DNA from: CAZUCE01 sp964619265
GTDB taxonomy: Bacteria > Planctomycetota > UBA1135 > GCA-002686595
Reading direction: 5' to 3'
DNA length: 55,300 bases
Assembly (NCBI GenBank): GCA_964619265.1
Contig: CAZUCE010000027.1
Span: 1-55,300 of the forward strand
Shown: piece by piece, positions 8,585 to 16,198 of the stretch
Position numbering within the stretch: the first letter of the stretch is position 1
How the letters are laid out: every line of letters starts with the position of its first letter
Notes under the pieces: generated by a model
What the model was told of the DNA's origin: nothing
What the model saw: the letters and a program-made list of their open reading frames with translations, nothing else
Database searches by the model: none
Made by a program: the position numbers and the translations under genes

Positions 8585-8877
8585 CGTGGCGGCAGGGTAG
8601 CGCCCCGCCGGCTTCGCGGGAGGGAGTTCGGACCTGGTTGCCGGCAAAATTTGGAGGCCGGCGCTTCGAGGCAAAGCCCCGGTGAGCTCTCGGCCGCGGC
8701 TCAGGCGAAAGGTGTGAATGCCCTGCTGCAGGATCCTCGGGCGGGCTGCCCTGCGAACACCACCGGAGCCAGGTCCTTCCAGCCCCGCTCAGAGAGCCCA
8801 GCCCCGAACAGCCTCCGCGCCAACGGGCCCCGCTCGCGGAACTCGAACCGCCGCGCGCTTCGGGTAACCTGCGCGGC

Positions 8878-10098
8878 ATGAACGCCTCACCCGAGGAACA
8901 GCTCGAAAACCTCATGTTCGGCCTCGAGTTCGGTGATCCCGATCTTGAGCGAACGATGCGCGAGGAGCTTCGCCAGAAGCTCGTCGAATCCGCGAAGACC
9001 GGCGTGCCCTTGCGCGCCTATTGCGGCTACGACCCGAGCCGCCCGGACATTCATATCGGGCACTCGCTGACGATGCGCAAGCTGCGCCAATTCCAGGACT
9101 ACGGACACACCGCGATCTTCCTGATCGGCAGCTTCACGGCCCAGGTCGGCGATACCAGCGACAAGGCCACGGGGCGCCCCCAGAAGACCAGCGATGAGGT
9201 GCTGGCCGCGGCGAAGAGCTATGCCGATCAGGCTTTCCGCATCCTCGACCGCGAGAAGACCGAGGTCGTTTACAACGGCGATTGGCTGTCCAAGATGAGC
9301 CTGTCCGACGCGGTCGGGCTCGCCTCGAACTTCACGGTCCAGCAGTTCCTGGTCCGCGACGCCTACAAGAAGCGCCTCGACGCTGGCAACCCCATTGGGT
9401 TGCACGAGTTCTTCTATGCCCTCTTCCAGGGCTACGACGCTGTGCATCTGCGCGCTGACGTGCAGCTCGGCGCCAGCGAACAGCGCTTCAACATCCTTGC
9501 CGGCCGCAAGCTGCAAGGTGCCCATGGCCAGCGGCCTTCGACCTGCCTGCTCACGCCAATTCTCGTGGGTACCGACGGCGTTCAGCGGATGAGCAAGAGC
9601 ACCGGCAACCTGATCGGCGTGGCCGAGTCGCCGTCCGAACAGTTCGGCAAGGCGATGAGCATCTCCGACGAGACCATGCGCCAGTGGCTGCCACTGGTTT
9701 CGCGCTTTGGACCCAAGCTGTGCGGCGAGCTGACCGCGCAGCTCAACAAGGGCGACTTGCATCCGATGGAGCTCAAAAAACGCCTTGCCACCGAGATTGT
9801 CGCCCAGTATCACGGCGACGAACAGGGCGCCAAGGCTCGGGCTGGCTTCGAGAGTCAGCACCAAAAGGGCAACTTGCCCACCGACATTCCCGAGCAGGTG
9901 TTCGAGGGGCCGGTAACGGTAATCGACCTGCTGGTGTCGGCCAAGCTAGCCAGCTCCAAGAGCGAGGCTCGCCGCCTGATCCAGGGCGGCGGAGTCAAGT
10001 TGGATGGCGAGCCGGTCGGCGCGCTCGACGCAACCATCGAGAGTCCTTGCTTGGTTCAGGTTGGCAAGCGCCGCTTCCTGCGCTTGATCGCCAGCTGA
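8878..10098 (+). CDS. tyrS: Tyrosyl-tRNA synthetase
   Basis: The 406-residue protein charges tRNA-Tyr with tyrosine in the cytoplasm. The class I signature HIGH appears as DIHIGHSL (about 60-67) and the KMSKS loop as RMSKS (about 238-242). The tyrosine pocket is represented by YCGYDPSRPD and by the FFYALFQGYD segment, and a C-terminal S4-type RNA-binding domain (VIDLLVSAKLASSKSEARRLI) completes it. Length and layout fit the TyrZ-like branch. The start ATG 8878 follows a GC-rich region without a clear Shine-Dalgarno. pgeF follows eight bases downstream. Confidence 0.97.
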   Translation: MNASPEEQLENLMFGLEFGDPDLERTMREELRQKLVESAKTGVPLRAYCGYDPSRPDIHIGHSLTMRKLRQFQDYGHTAIFLIGSFTAQVGDTSDKATGRPQKTSDEVLAAAKSYADQAFRILDREKTEVVYNGDWLSKMSLSDAVGLASNFTVQQFLVRDAYKKRLDAGNPIGLHEFFYALFQGYDAVHLRADVQLGASEQRFNILAGRKLQGAHGQRPSTCLLTPILVGTDGVQRMSKSTGNLIGVAESPSEQFGKAMSISDETMRQWLPLVSRFGPKLCGELTAQLNKGDLHPMELKKRLATEIVAQYHGDEQGAKARAGFESQHQKGNLPTDIPEQVFEGPVTVIDLLVSAKLASSKSEARRLIQGGGVKLDGEPVGALDATIESPCLVQVGKRRFLRLIAS

Positions 10099-10106
10099 GT
10101 GCGCCC

Positions 10107-10868
10107 ATGGGTCGACTGCGCCGAGTGACTCACCGGAGCGGGCTGGTCGCGTATCGCTCGCCGCGTTTCGATGAGCTCGGCATCTGTCACGTGTTCACGA
10201 CCAAAGTCGGCGCAAAGGGCCGCGAGCTGTGCGTACGCCGGCCCGATGCGGACTCCCGTCGCGCGCTGCTCGAACTGCTCGGCGCGGAGGATTCGGGGGC
10301 CCTGCGTTTCGCTCGGCAAGTCCACGGGAACACCGTCCTCGAACCGGATCCCAGTGAGGACTCCACCGACCAAGCAGCCGACGCACTCCTCGCCAAAGCC
10401 CCCGCGCCGGCCATCGGCGTCTACACCGCAGACTGCGTCCCGGTGCTGGTCGCGAGTGTGGATGGTTCGCGGGTCGCCGCCGTGCACGCGGGCTGGAAGG
10501 GGATCCTGGCCGGGGTGATTCCGGCTGCCCTTGCAAGGCTTCGAGCAACCGCACCGGAAACCGAGTGGGTTGCCGCCATCGGAGCTTGCCTTTCCGCGGA
10601 TCGCTGCGAAATGGGCGCCGAAGTTAGCGAACGCTTCGGTCAGGCCGACCTCGGGCCGGCGGTCTTGCGCGAAGCCGGACGCCGCGACCGAGTCGACGTG
10701 CGCCTTGCGGTGCGCCTCCAGTTGGAACGCGAAGGCTTGCAGGCCATCGACATCTCGGATTGCTGCACCTGGGAGGACGCGGGAGAGTTCGGATCGCACC
10801 GCCGCGACGTCACCCACGGGTCGCGCGTACGTGCAACGAGCCAAGGTGCGCTCGTGCGCCCGTCTTAG
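10107..10868 (+). CDS. pgeF: Peptidoglycan editing factor PgeF / YfiH-like multicopper-oxidase-fold nucleoside phosphorylase
   Basis: The 253-residue protein has the YfiH/LACC1 signature: QVHGNTV, VYTADCVPVLV and VHAGWKGILAG. The His, Cys and His of these three motifs form the zinc/catalytic site known for the family. A later AAIGACLSADRCEMG corresponds to the conserved IGPSI-x-x-C-C/YEV region, and SCCTWE near the end to the variable C-terminal motif. Family members act on purine nucleosides, and in E. coli influence muropeptide composition. The start ATG 10107 is eight bases after tyrS, so the two are probably cotranscribed. The long palindrome at 10914-11040 lies just downstream and could end the transcript. 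Confidence 0.9.
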   Translation: MGRLRRVTHRSGLVAYRSPRFDELGICHVFTTKVGAKGRELCVRRPDADSRRALLELLGAEDSGALRFARQVHGNTVLEPDPSEDSTDQAADALLAKAPAPAIGVYTADCVPVLVASVDGSRVAAVHAGWKGILAGVIPAALARLRATAPETEWVAAIGACLSADRCEMGAEVSERFGQADLGPAVLREAGRRDRVDVRLAVRLQLEREGLQAIDISDCCTWEDAGEFGSHRRDVTHGSRVRATSQGALVRPS

Positions 10869-10913
10869 ACGGGCTCGGGCTCGGACGGGTCGGCCGTGGA
10901 CCAGCCTAGCCAA

Positions 10914-11040
10914 GTCCCGATCCCCGAGCGGTGATACGGTGCCAGAGCAAAATGCACCGCTGAAGCAGCCGCGGCTTCGCCGCCGGTGCTTCAGCGGTGC
11001 ATTTTGCTCTGGCACCGTATCACCGCTCGGGGATCGGGAC
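10914..11040. repeat. Long perfect palindrome, copy 2 (54-bp arms)
   Basis: Bases 10914-10967 and 10987-11040 are perfect inverted copies, 54 bp each, around a 19-base GC-rich loop. The inner part contains the same 25-bp unit as copy 1 (inverted at 10934-10958, direct at 10996-11020). The outer 20 bp of the right arm are the last codons (…PIPER, stop) of the minus-strand oxidoreductase; the left arm carries an inverted copy of that gene end. It lies between convergent genes and would act as a strong bidirectional hairpin terminator in RNA. The origin is probably a mobile or fold-back repeat. Confidence 0.95.
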
Positions 11041-12168
11041 CGCGCATCGCTCGCGCGCGGACACCAGCGCGGCCTCGAGCACGCGTTGGGTTTCGAAGGC
11101 GTCTGCAAAATCCGGTAGGGGCACCACCGGTTCGACTCCACCCAGGACCGCGCACATATCCGCGACCTGATGAGTGAACGTGTGCTCGTAGCCGATCAGA
11201 TGTGCGTCCGGCCACCAGTTGGCCACGTAGGGATGCTGCTCCGCCGAGGTGCACATCACGCGTTTCCACCCGCCGATCGCTGGATCTTCGGCCGCGTCAT
11301 AGACGTGCAGCAAATTCATGTCCTCGAACGACCACCGCAAAGCACCCTGCTCACCGTGAATCTCCATTCGATTCTCGTTCTGGTACGGCCCTGCCAATCG
11401 CGATGCCTCGAACGAAGCCACCGCACCCGATCCGAAAGTCGCTAGGAACAGCAGCGCATCGTCCACCGTCGACGGTCGCGCTTCACCCGTGCCCTCCTCG
11501 ATGCGCTCCTCGATGAAGGTCCGCGACACGGCGCCGTGAACCTCGGCGATTTCTTCCCCCAACAGAAACCGCGCCAGATCCACCAAGTGTGCGTTTAGAT
11601 CCCCATGGGCGCCCGATCCCGCGGTTGCGCGATCAAACCGCCAGGAAGCCGGAGTCTCGGGGCCCCCCCAGGATTGCAAGTAGTTCGCGCGCACGTGACG
11701 GATCGCGCCCAGGCGCCCCTCCCGAATCAGCTTCCAGGCGAAAGCGATCGCCGGACAGCGCCGGTAGTTGAACCACACAAACGTCCGGCCAGCCGCATCG
11801 CGCGCCGCCTCGTGCATCGCACGCGCTTGATCGAGGGTCGCGGCCAACGGCTTTTCGCAGGCGACGTGCTTCCCGGCTTCCAGCGCAGCGATCGCGATAT
11901 CCGCATGCAGGTGATTCGGCGTTGCCACATCGACCAGGTCTACCTTCCCATCGCAAACCAGATCCTCCCATCGCGTCGTTGCCCGGCGCCAGCCGAAGCG
12001 CTTCGCAAGATCCTCGAGTGTGCGCTCGTCTCGACCGCACACGAGCTCGAGCTCGGGCAGAGGGTTCGGCGCAAAGAACGTTGCGGCCTGCCGAAAAGCA
12101 TTCGAATGGGCGCGGCCCATGAAGCGCTGGCCCACGAGGCCAATGCGGAGAGAGGACGAAGAAGTCAT
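11020..12168 (-). CDS. Gfo/Idh/MocA family oxidoreductase
   Basis: The 382-residue NAD(P)-dependent oxidoreductase starts with the Rossmann motif LRIGLVGQRFMGRAH. It continues with DVATPNHLHADIAIAALEAGKHVACEKPLAA, whose EKP is the family's diagnostic motif, and GDLNAHLVDLARFLLGE, where the Asp and His sit in the catalytic position. Members oxidise or rearrange sugars and inositols. I chose ATG 12168; the 12474 start would add about 100 unrelated residues and run into the divergent gene's leader. The last codons and stop lie within the right arm of the palindrome. Confidence 0.9.
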   Translation of the reverse strand: MTSSSSLRIGLVGQRFMGRAHSNAFRQAATFFAPNPLPELELVCGRDERTLEDLAKRFGWRRATTRWEDLVCDGKVDLVDVATPNHLHADIAIAALEAGKHVACEKPLAATLDQARAMHEAARDAAGRTFVWFNYRRCPAIAFAWKLIREGRLGAIRHVRANYLQSWGGPETPASWRFDRATAGSGAHGDLNAHLVDLARFLLGEEIAEVHGAVSRTFIEERIEEGTGEARPSTVDDALLFLATFGSGAVASFEASRLAGPYQNENRMEIHGEQGALRWSFEDMNLLHVYDAAEDPAIGGWKRVMCTSAEQHPYVANWWPDAHLIGYEHTFTHQVADMCAVLGGVEPVVPLPDFADAFETQRVLEAALVSARERCAVPIPER

Positions 12169-12312
12169 CGAAAGAGCGCGGAGGTGGAAAGGATTTCCGG
12201 GTGACTCGAAACACGGTAACTCGGAACCCCTCGCCGGCGACGCGGCGCTCGTCAGCGAGTTAGGTTTTCTGTACCGGGAGATTCGAGAGTTCGAACACCG
12301 GAGATTGCACCA

Positions 12313-12318
12313 GAGGGG
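12313..12318 (+). promoter_or_regulatory. Strong Shine-Dalgarno for the sorting-tail protein
   Basis: GAGGGG lies seven bases before ATG 12326. It is one of the few clear Shine-Dalgarno sites in the window and decides the start of the PEID-CTERM gene against the longer reading from 12020, which would overlap the oxidoreductase. Confidence 0.6.
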
Positions 12319-12325
12319 AAACGAG

Positions 12326-12988
12326 ATGAACGCGCTGCACGACGTAGGACGGAAATTAATCGACTTCGCAACCGGGCGACCCAAAGCCGCTGCCGCTCTG
12401 GCGCTGCTCGCGCCGCCCATGCTGGCCCTGACCGTCAAGGGAATGAGCAGCGACGACCCGCTGGTCGAAGCCACCCCTAGCCGCGACCAAATCGCGGCAG
12501 GCGACGCCTATCTGCTAGCGCAGATCGACCTCCTGCGAGACCAGCTTGCGGAGCAGAGCCGAGAGGTCGCCGGCCTTCAGCTCGCCCTCGAACGCGTGGA
12601 AACCGAGCATTCGAGCGTGATCCCCTCCAGCGTCGAGACCGGCGCTTTCCGAGCCTCTCCGACCGAGACCGGCTACCTGCGGCGCAAACCCGCGCTGGTT
12701 GATCTCAGCCCGGTGGTCCAAAGCCTCGGCGGTTCGGCTCCGGCCAAGAACCGCTCCCCGCGCCCGACCACGGTGCTGCTAGGTGACCGCAGCTCGAGCG
12801 CCGCTCCGCTCCTGCCGGCCACCCAGGGCGGACCTCTCCCGACTCCGCCCCCTCCTTCTGGTCCAGGTCCCCAGCTCCCCGCTCCCCCACACGGCGCCCC
12901 CGAAATCGATCCCAACCTCGCCACTGCCGGAGTCCTGCTGCTCGTCGGCGGAACCCTTGCCCTGACCGGCCGACGCCGGGCGGTCTAA
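12326..12988 (+). CDS. PEID-CTERM (exosortase-sorted) protein, proline-rich
   Basis: The 220-residue product has an N-terminal hydrophobic segment (about 20-37, AAAALALLAPPMLALTV). Next come a short helical region (LLAQIDLLRDQLAEQSREVAGLQL) and a Ser/Pro-rich linker with PTPPPPSGPGPQLP. It ends in APEIDPNLATAGVLLLVGG, a hydrophobic stretch and a final RRR cluster (217-219). This tripartite tail (PEID at 192-195, transmembrane helix, arginines) is the form recognised by exosortases, and the PEID core matches the VPEID-CTERM class known to pair with exosortase E. The gene for that enzyme starts three bases downstream. The protein would be exported, processed at the tail and released or attached at the surface. 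Its own activity is unknown. Confidence 0.85.
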   Translation: MNALHDVGRKLIDFATGRPKAAAALALLAPPMLALTVKGMSSDDPLVEATPSRDQIAAGDAYLLAQIDLLRDQLAEQSREVAGLQLALERVETEHSSVIPSSVETGAFRASPTETGYLRRKPALVDLSPVVQSLGGSAPAKNRSPRPTTVLLGDRSSSAAPLLPATQGGPLPTPPPPSGPGPQLPAPPHGAPEIDPNLATAGVLLLVGGTLALTGRRRAV

Positions 12989-12990
12989 TC

Positions 12991-14664
12991 TTGGCTGAAG
13001 CAATTCAATCCACGCTCAAGGAGCGTCGCATCCGCATCCATGCGAGTGGATGGAGCGCCTATGCCTGGCCGCTGGTCGCGATTCTGTTCGCTGCCGAAAT
13101 TACTGGACTGCGCCTGCAGTTCGACACGGATCTCCTGATCGGACGGAACGAATGGTGGGTCGCCCCGCTGCGGCTGCTCCCGTTCTCGCTCCAGATCCTG
13201 CTTTGCATGACGGCCGCCAGCCTCGTCATCGGCCGTGGAAAACTGATCCAAGCCGGGCGCGAACTGCTCGAATCTGAGGCCGACCGTGGCGGGCTGCGCC
13301 GAGTTTTCGGCATCCATGTTGCCAGCCTGGCCCTCTTGTTCTGGTTGTTCACCTCGCTCCTTGAGGGCATCGCCACGCTCCACCTGCCCAGCAGCATTCG
13401 AGCCGGGCTGCTCCTCGTGGTCGGCCCCGCTTGGCTGCTCTCCGGGCTGGCCCTCGCGGCGCCGTACTCCCAGGTTCTCGGCTTCCTCTCCGCGACTTGG
13501 CGCTCGCTGCTCGGCGGGTTCCTAGCCGGCGGCGCGGCCTTCGCCGCAGCCCGTCAGTTCGCCTCCCAAGACGCCCTTTGGGAGCCGCTCTCCCGAGCGA
13601 CGATCGAGATCGCCGCTGTCCTCCTTCAAGCTTTCGGTCAACCGGTCTTTGTCGATCGCGCCGAACTGGTCGTCGGCACCGCCGACTTCTCCGTCGTCGT
13701 CACCCGATTCTGCTCGGGTTATGAGGGCGTCGGATTGTTCGCGATCTTCGCGGCGGCTTTTGGCCTGTGCGCCCGTCGTAAACTGCGCCTGGGCCGCTAC
13801 GCGACCCTGGTTCTGGTTGGAGCTGGAATTCTCTGGCTCGTCAACGGTGCGCGTATCGCGGCGCTGATCGCCATCGGGCACCATATTTCTGCGGACCTCG
13901 CGCTAGACGGATTCCATACCCACGCTGGCTGGATCCCGCTCGTCGCGGCCGCTCTTGGATTGGTTGCGATCGCGGAGCGTCACCCCGCCGTATCCCGCGA
14001 AGTGGTTCGTGAGGAGGGACCGACCAGCAACCCCACAGCCGCGCACCTCTCGCCTCTGCTGGTCCTGCTAGCGCTCGGCCTGGTGGGCGGGGCCTTCGCG
14101 CCTGACCCGCGCGCCGTTTCAGCCCTGCGCGTGCCGGTGGTGCTGTTCACCCTATTCGTACTCCGTCGCTACCGCGCGCGCTTGCTCGCCATGCCGCATC
14201 CGGTCGTCGCGCTGATGGTGCCCCTGGCCACGGTTGGGTGGGTTTTACTCGCCAAGCTCCAAGGCTTGCTAATCGAGGGCGGCCAGGCCGCCAGCGTTCC
14301 GGCAGGCCTGGATGCCCCGCTGTACTTCGGACTTGCCTTTCTCGGTTACGTCTTCGTCTCTCCGCTGGTCGAAGAGCTCGCCTTCCGCGGCTACCTCCAA
14401 CGTAGGCTCCAAGACTCAGACTTCGAGCTGTGCCCCCAGGCCAAGCTCACCTGGCTCTCGGTCGGGATCACTGCGCTCGTGTTCGGGCTGCTCCATGGCA
14501 ACCTGATCGGCGGCGTGCTGTTCAGCTTGCTGCTCTCGGGAGTCACCGCTCTAAGGGGACGCCTCTCCGACGCGGTCTTCGTCCACGTGGGGGTCAACGC
14601 CGCTTTGGTCCTCCTGGCGATGGCTACCGGGCATCACGAGCTGTGGCTCGGCGGCGCCCGGTAA
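12991..14664 (+). CDS. xrtE: Exosortase E fused to CPBP/CAAX-type protease
   Basis: The 557-residue integral membrane protein joins two enzymes. Residues about 1-330 form an exosortase: the catalytic Cys241 is in TRFCSGYEGVG, Arg288 in VNGARIAALIAIG, and the His in GFHTHAGW (309 or 311). Residues about 340-557 are a CPBP intramembrane protease with PLVEELAFRGYLQRR (Glu461, Glu462, Arg466), then FGLLHGNLIGG and HVGVNAAL. This is the domain order of the exosortase E/protease of VPEID-CTERM systems. The start is TTG 12991, three bases after the stop of the sorting-tail protein gene. The pair probably cleaves the tail of the neighbour and of other proteins elsewhere in the genome. A polysaccharide locus follows, as is usual for exosortases. 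Confidence 0.9.
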   Translation: MAEAIQSTLKERRIRIHASGWSAYAWPLVAILFAAEITGLRLQFDTDLLIGRNEWWVAPLRLLPFSLQILLCMTAASLVIGRGKLIQAGRELLESEADRGGLRRVFGIHVASLALLFWLFTSLLEGIATLHLPSSIRAGLLLVVGPAWLLSGLALAAPYSQVLGFLSATWRSLLGGFLAGGAAFAAARQFASQDALWEPLSRATIEIAAVLLQAFGQPVFVDRAELVVGTADFSVVVTRFCSGYEGVGLFAIFAAAFGLCARRKLRLGRYATLVLVGAGILWLVNGARIAALIAIGHHISADLALDGFHTHAGWIPLVAAALGLVAIAERHPAVSREVVREEGPTSNPTAAHLSPLLVLLALGLVGGAFAPDPRAVSALRVPVVLFTLFVLRRYRARLLAMPHPVVALMVPLATVGWVLLAKLQGLLIEGGQAASVPAGLDAPLYFGLAFLGYVFVSPLVEELAFRGYLQRRLQDSDFELCPQAKLTWLSVGITALVFGLLHGNLIGGVLFSLLLSGVTALRGRLSDAVFVHVGVNAALVLLAMATGHHELWLGGAR

Positions 14665-14802
14665 GTCGAGCCTCGAAGGCACCGGAGGAACCTCCAAAGC
14701 GCCCTTGAGGCCTGATTCCGGGCAAAAATTTGGGATCGGCTCCGGTCAACCCTCGGGGAGACCCGAAATGAGAGAGCAAGGCTTTCCCCCCTTCCTCTCC
14801 TC

Positions 14803-16038
14803 ATGAGCACCGAACCGAAACGCTCTCTTTGGCAACGCCTCTTCGGAGGCTCGTCGGCACAGGCCCTCCCCGGCGTCCTGTCAGCCAGCGAGTTCGAACG
14901 CCTGTTCCTTCGCGAGAAGGCTCTGGCGGATCGAAATCTCCGTAGCTTCGCGTTGGTCGTCCTCGACCCGGATTCACCGACGCCCGAAGCGCTCCAAGCC
15001 ATTGGCGAGTGCCTGAACGAGCGCCTCCGCTCCGGCGATGCGATCGGCCGCCTCGATGAAACACGGCTTGCCACGCTGCTGGCCGCAACGGACTCGAAAG
15101 GCGCCTGGCGCTTCGCCGACGACGTCATGAACGCGCTTGCGAAAGCCGGGCACAGCGCGGACTGTCGCGTCTACGCCGACCTGCCGTTCCACGGCGAAGA
15201 GTCCGAACGCGACGACGAAAACGACGACGAGCCGGGCTCCGGCTCGGCCACCGGGGACGCACCGAAGGCCAAGGACCCCGTCACCGAGGATCCAACGGCC
15301 GAGGCCATCGAGGACATCGCGCGCGCGGTTCGCTCGAGCGGCCTGAATGCAGACTCGAGCGGTGAACGGCTTCTCGATCAGATGCGATCCTCCGGTAACG
15401 CGCGCCCGGTCCGCTCGGTCGAAGAGCTGATCGTTCAGCCGCTGCCCTTTTGGAAGCGCAGCATGGACATTCTGGTTGCCGGGAGTGCGCTGCTGTTCTT
15501 GTCTCCCCTGCTGGGCGTGCTAGCGCTCCTGGTGCGGTTCAGCTCGCCAGGCCCGATTCTGTTCAATCAGCAGCGCGCAGGATTGGGCGGCCGCCCGTTT
15601 CCGTTCTACAAGTTTCGCTCGATGTACATCGACGCCGAAGAGCGCAAGCGCGAGCTCATGGAGCAGAATGAGGCCGACGGGCCGGTCTTCAAGATGAAGA
15701 ACGACCCGCGCGTCACGCCGATCGGCCGGATCCTGCGGCGCTACAGCCTCGACGAGCTGCCCCAGCTGTGGAATGTGCTCGTCGGAGACATGACGCTGGT
15801 CGGTCCGCGACCGCCCACCATGGACGAGGTCCCCGAATACGAGAGCTGGCAGCGTAAGCGGCTGCACCTCACCGGCGGCCTGACCTGCACTTGGCAGGTT
15901 TCAGGCCGTAGCGATATCCCGTTCGAAGAATGGATGCGCATGGATGCGCGCTACGCTCGCCAGCGCAGCCTCAAAACCGACGTTTCGCTGCTGGCTCGCA
16001 CCGCCAAGGCTCTGTTCACCGGGCGCGGGGCCTACTGA
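14803..16038 (+). CDS. Sugar-phosphate (undecaprenyl) transferase with degenerate GGDEF-like N-terminus
   Basis: The C-terminal part (about 215-411) is a bacterial sugar transferase. It has a membrane helix (221-246) after FWKRSMDIL, YKFRSMYIDAEERK, then DELPQLWNVLVGDMTLVGPRPP and TGGLTCTWQVSGRSD. Such enzymes move hexose-1-phosphate to undecaprenyl phosphate and start exopolysaccharide repeat units. Residues about 25-125 look like a degenerate GGDEF fold: SASEFERLFLREKALADRNLRSFALVVLD and GRLDETRLATLL, where GGDEF would lie. An acidic Ser/Asp/Glu-rich linker (about 125-175) connects the two. The GGDEF active-site residues are lost, so a regulatory rather than catalytic role is likely. It is the first glycan gene of the locus. 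Confidence 0.9.
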   Translation: MSTEPKRSLWQRLFGGSSAQALPGVLSASEFERLFLREKALADRNLRSFALVVLDPDSPTPEALQAIGECLNERLRSGDAIGRLDETRLATLLAATDSKGAWRFADDVMNALAKAGHSADCRVYADLPFHGEESERDDENDDEPGSGSATGDAPKAKDPVTEDPTAEAIEDIARAVRSSGLNADSSGERLLDQMRSSGNARPVRSVEELIVQPLPFWKRSMDILVAGSALLFLSPLLGVLALLVRFSSPGPILFNQQRAGLGGRPFPFYKFRSMYIDAEERKRELMEQNEADGPVFKMKNDPRVTPIGRILRRYSLDELPQLWNVLVGDMTLVGPRPPTMDEVPEYESWQRKRLHLTGGLTCTWQVSGRSDIPFEEWMRMDARYARQRSLKTDVSLLARTAKALFTGRGAY

Positions 16039-16198
16039 CGAGTCCCGCGGGCGCGCCGTTCGGCGGCCTCGCTCGCAGCTCTGGGCGAGTCGCGCTTGTT
16101 CGGGGGCGAGCGGGCCACGAAGATGCTGGCCCGCTTCGCTCGACTTTTCTCTCCGCCCAGTTCCCCGGGCGGTGCCCTACCCCGCTCCCCGGTCTCCC

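Noticed and set aside
9684..10106. Long N-terminal extension of the PgeF frame
   Set aside because: It lies inside tyrS in another frame and is basic low-complexity sequence; the family homology starts after ATG 10107.
14718..14735. GGCAAAAATTTGGGA similar to a sequence at 8643
   Set aside because: The match is short and AT-centred, and no third copy is seen; it could be chance. It is not close enough to a known promoter element to call.
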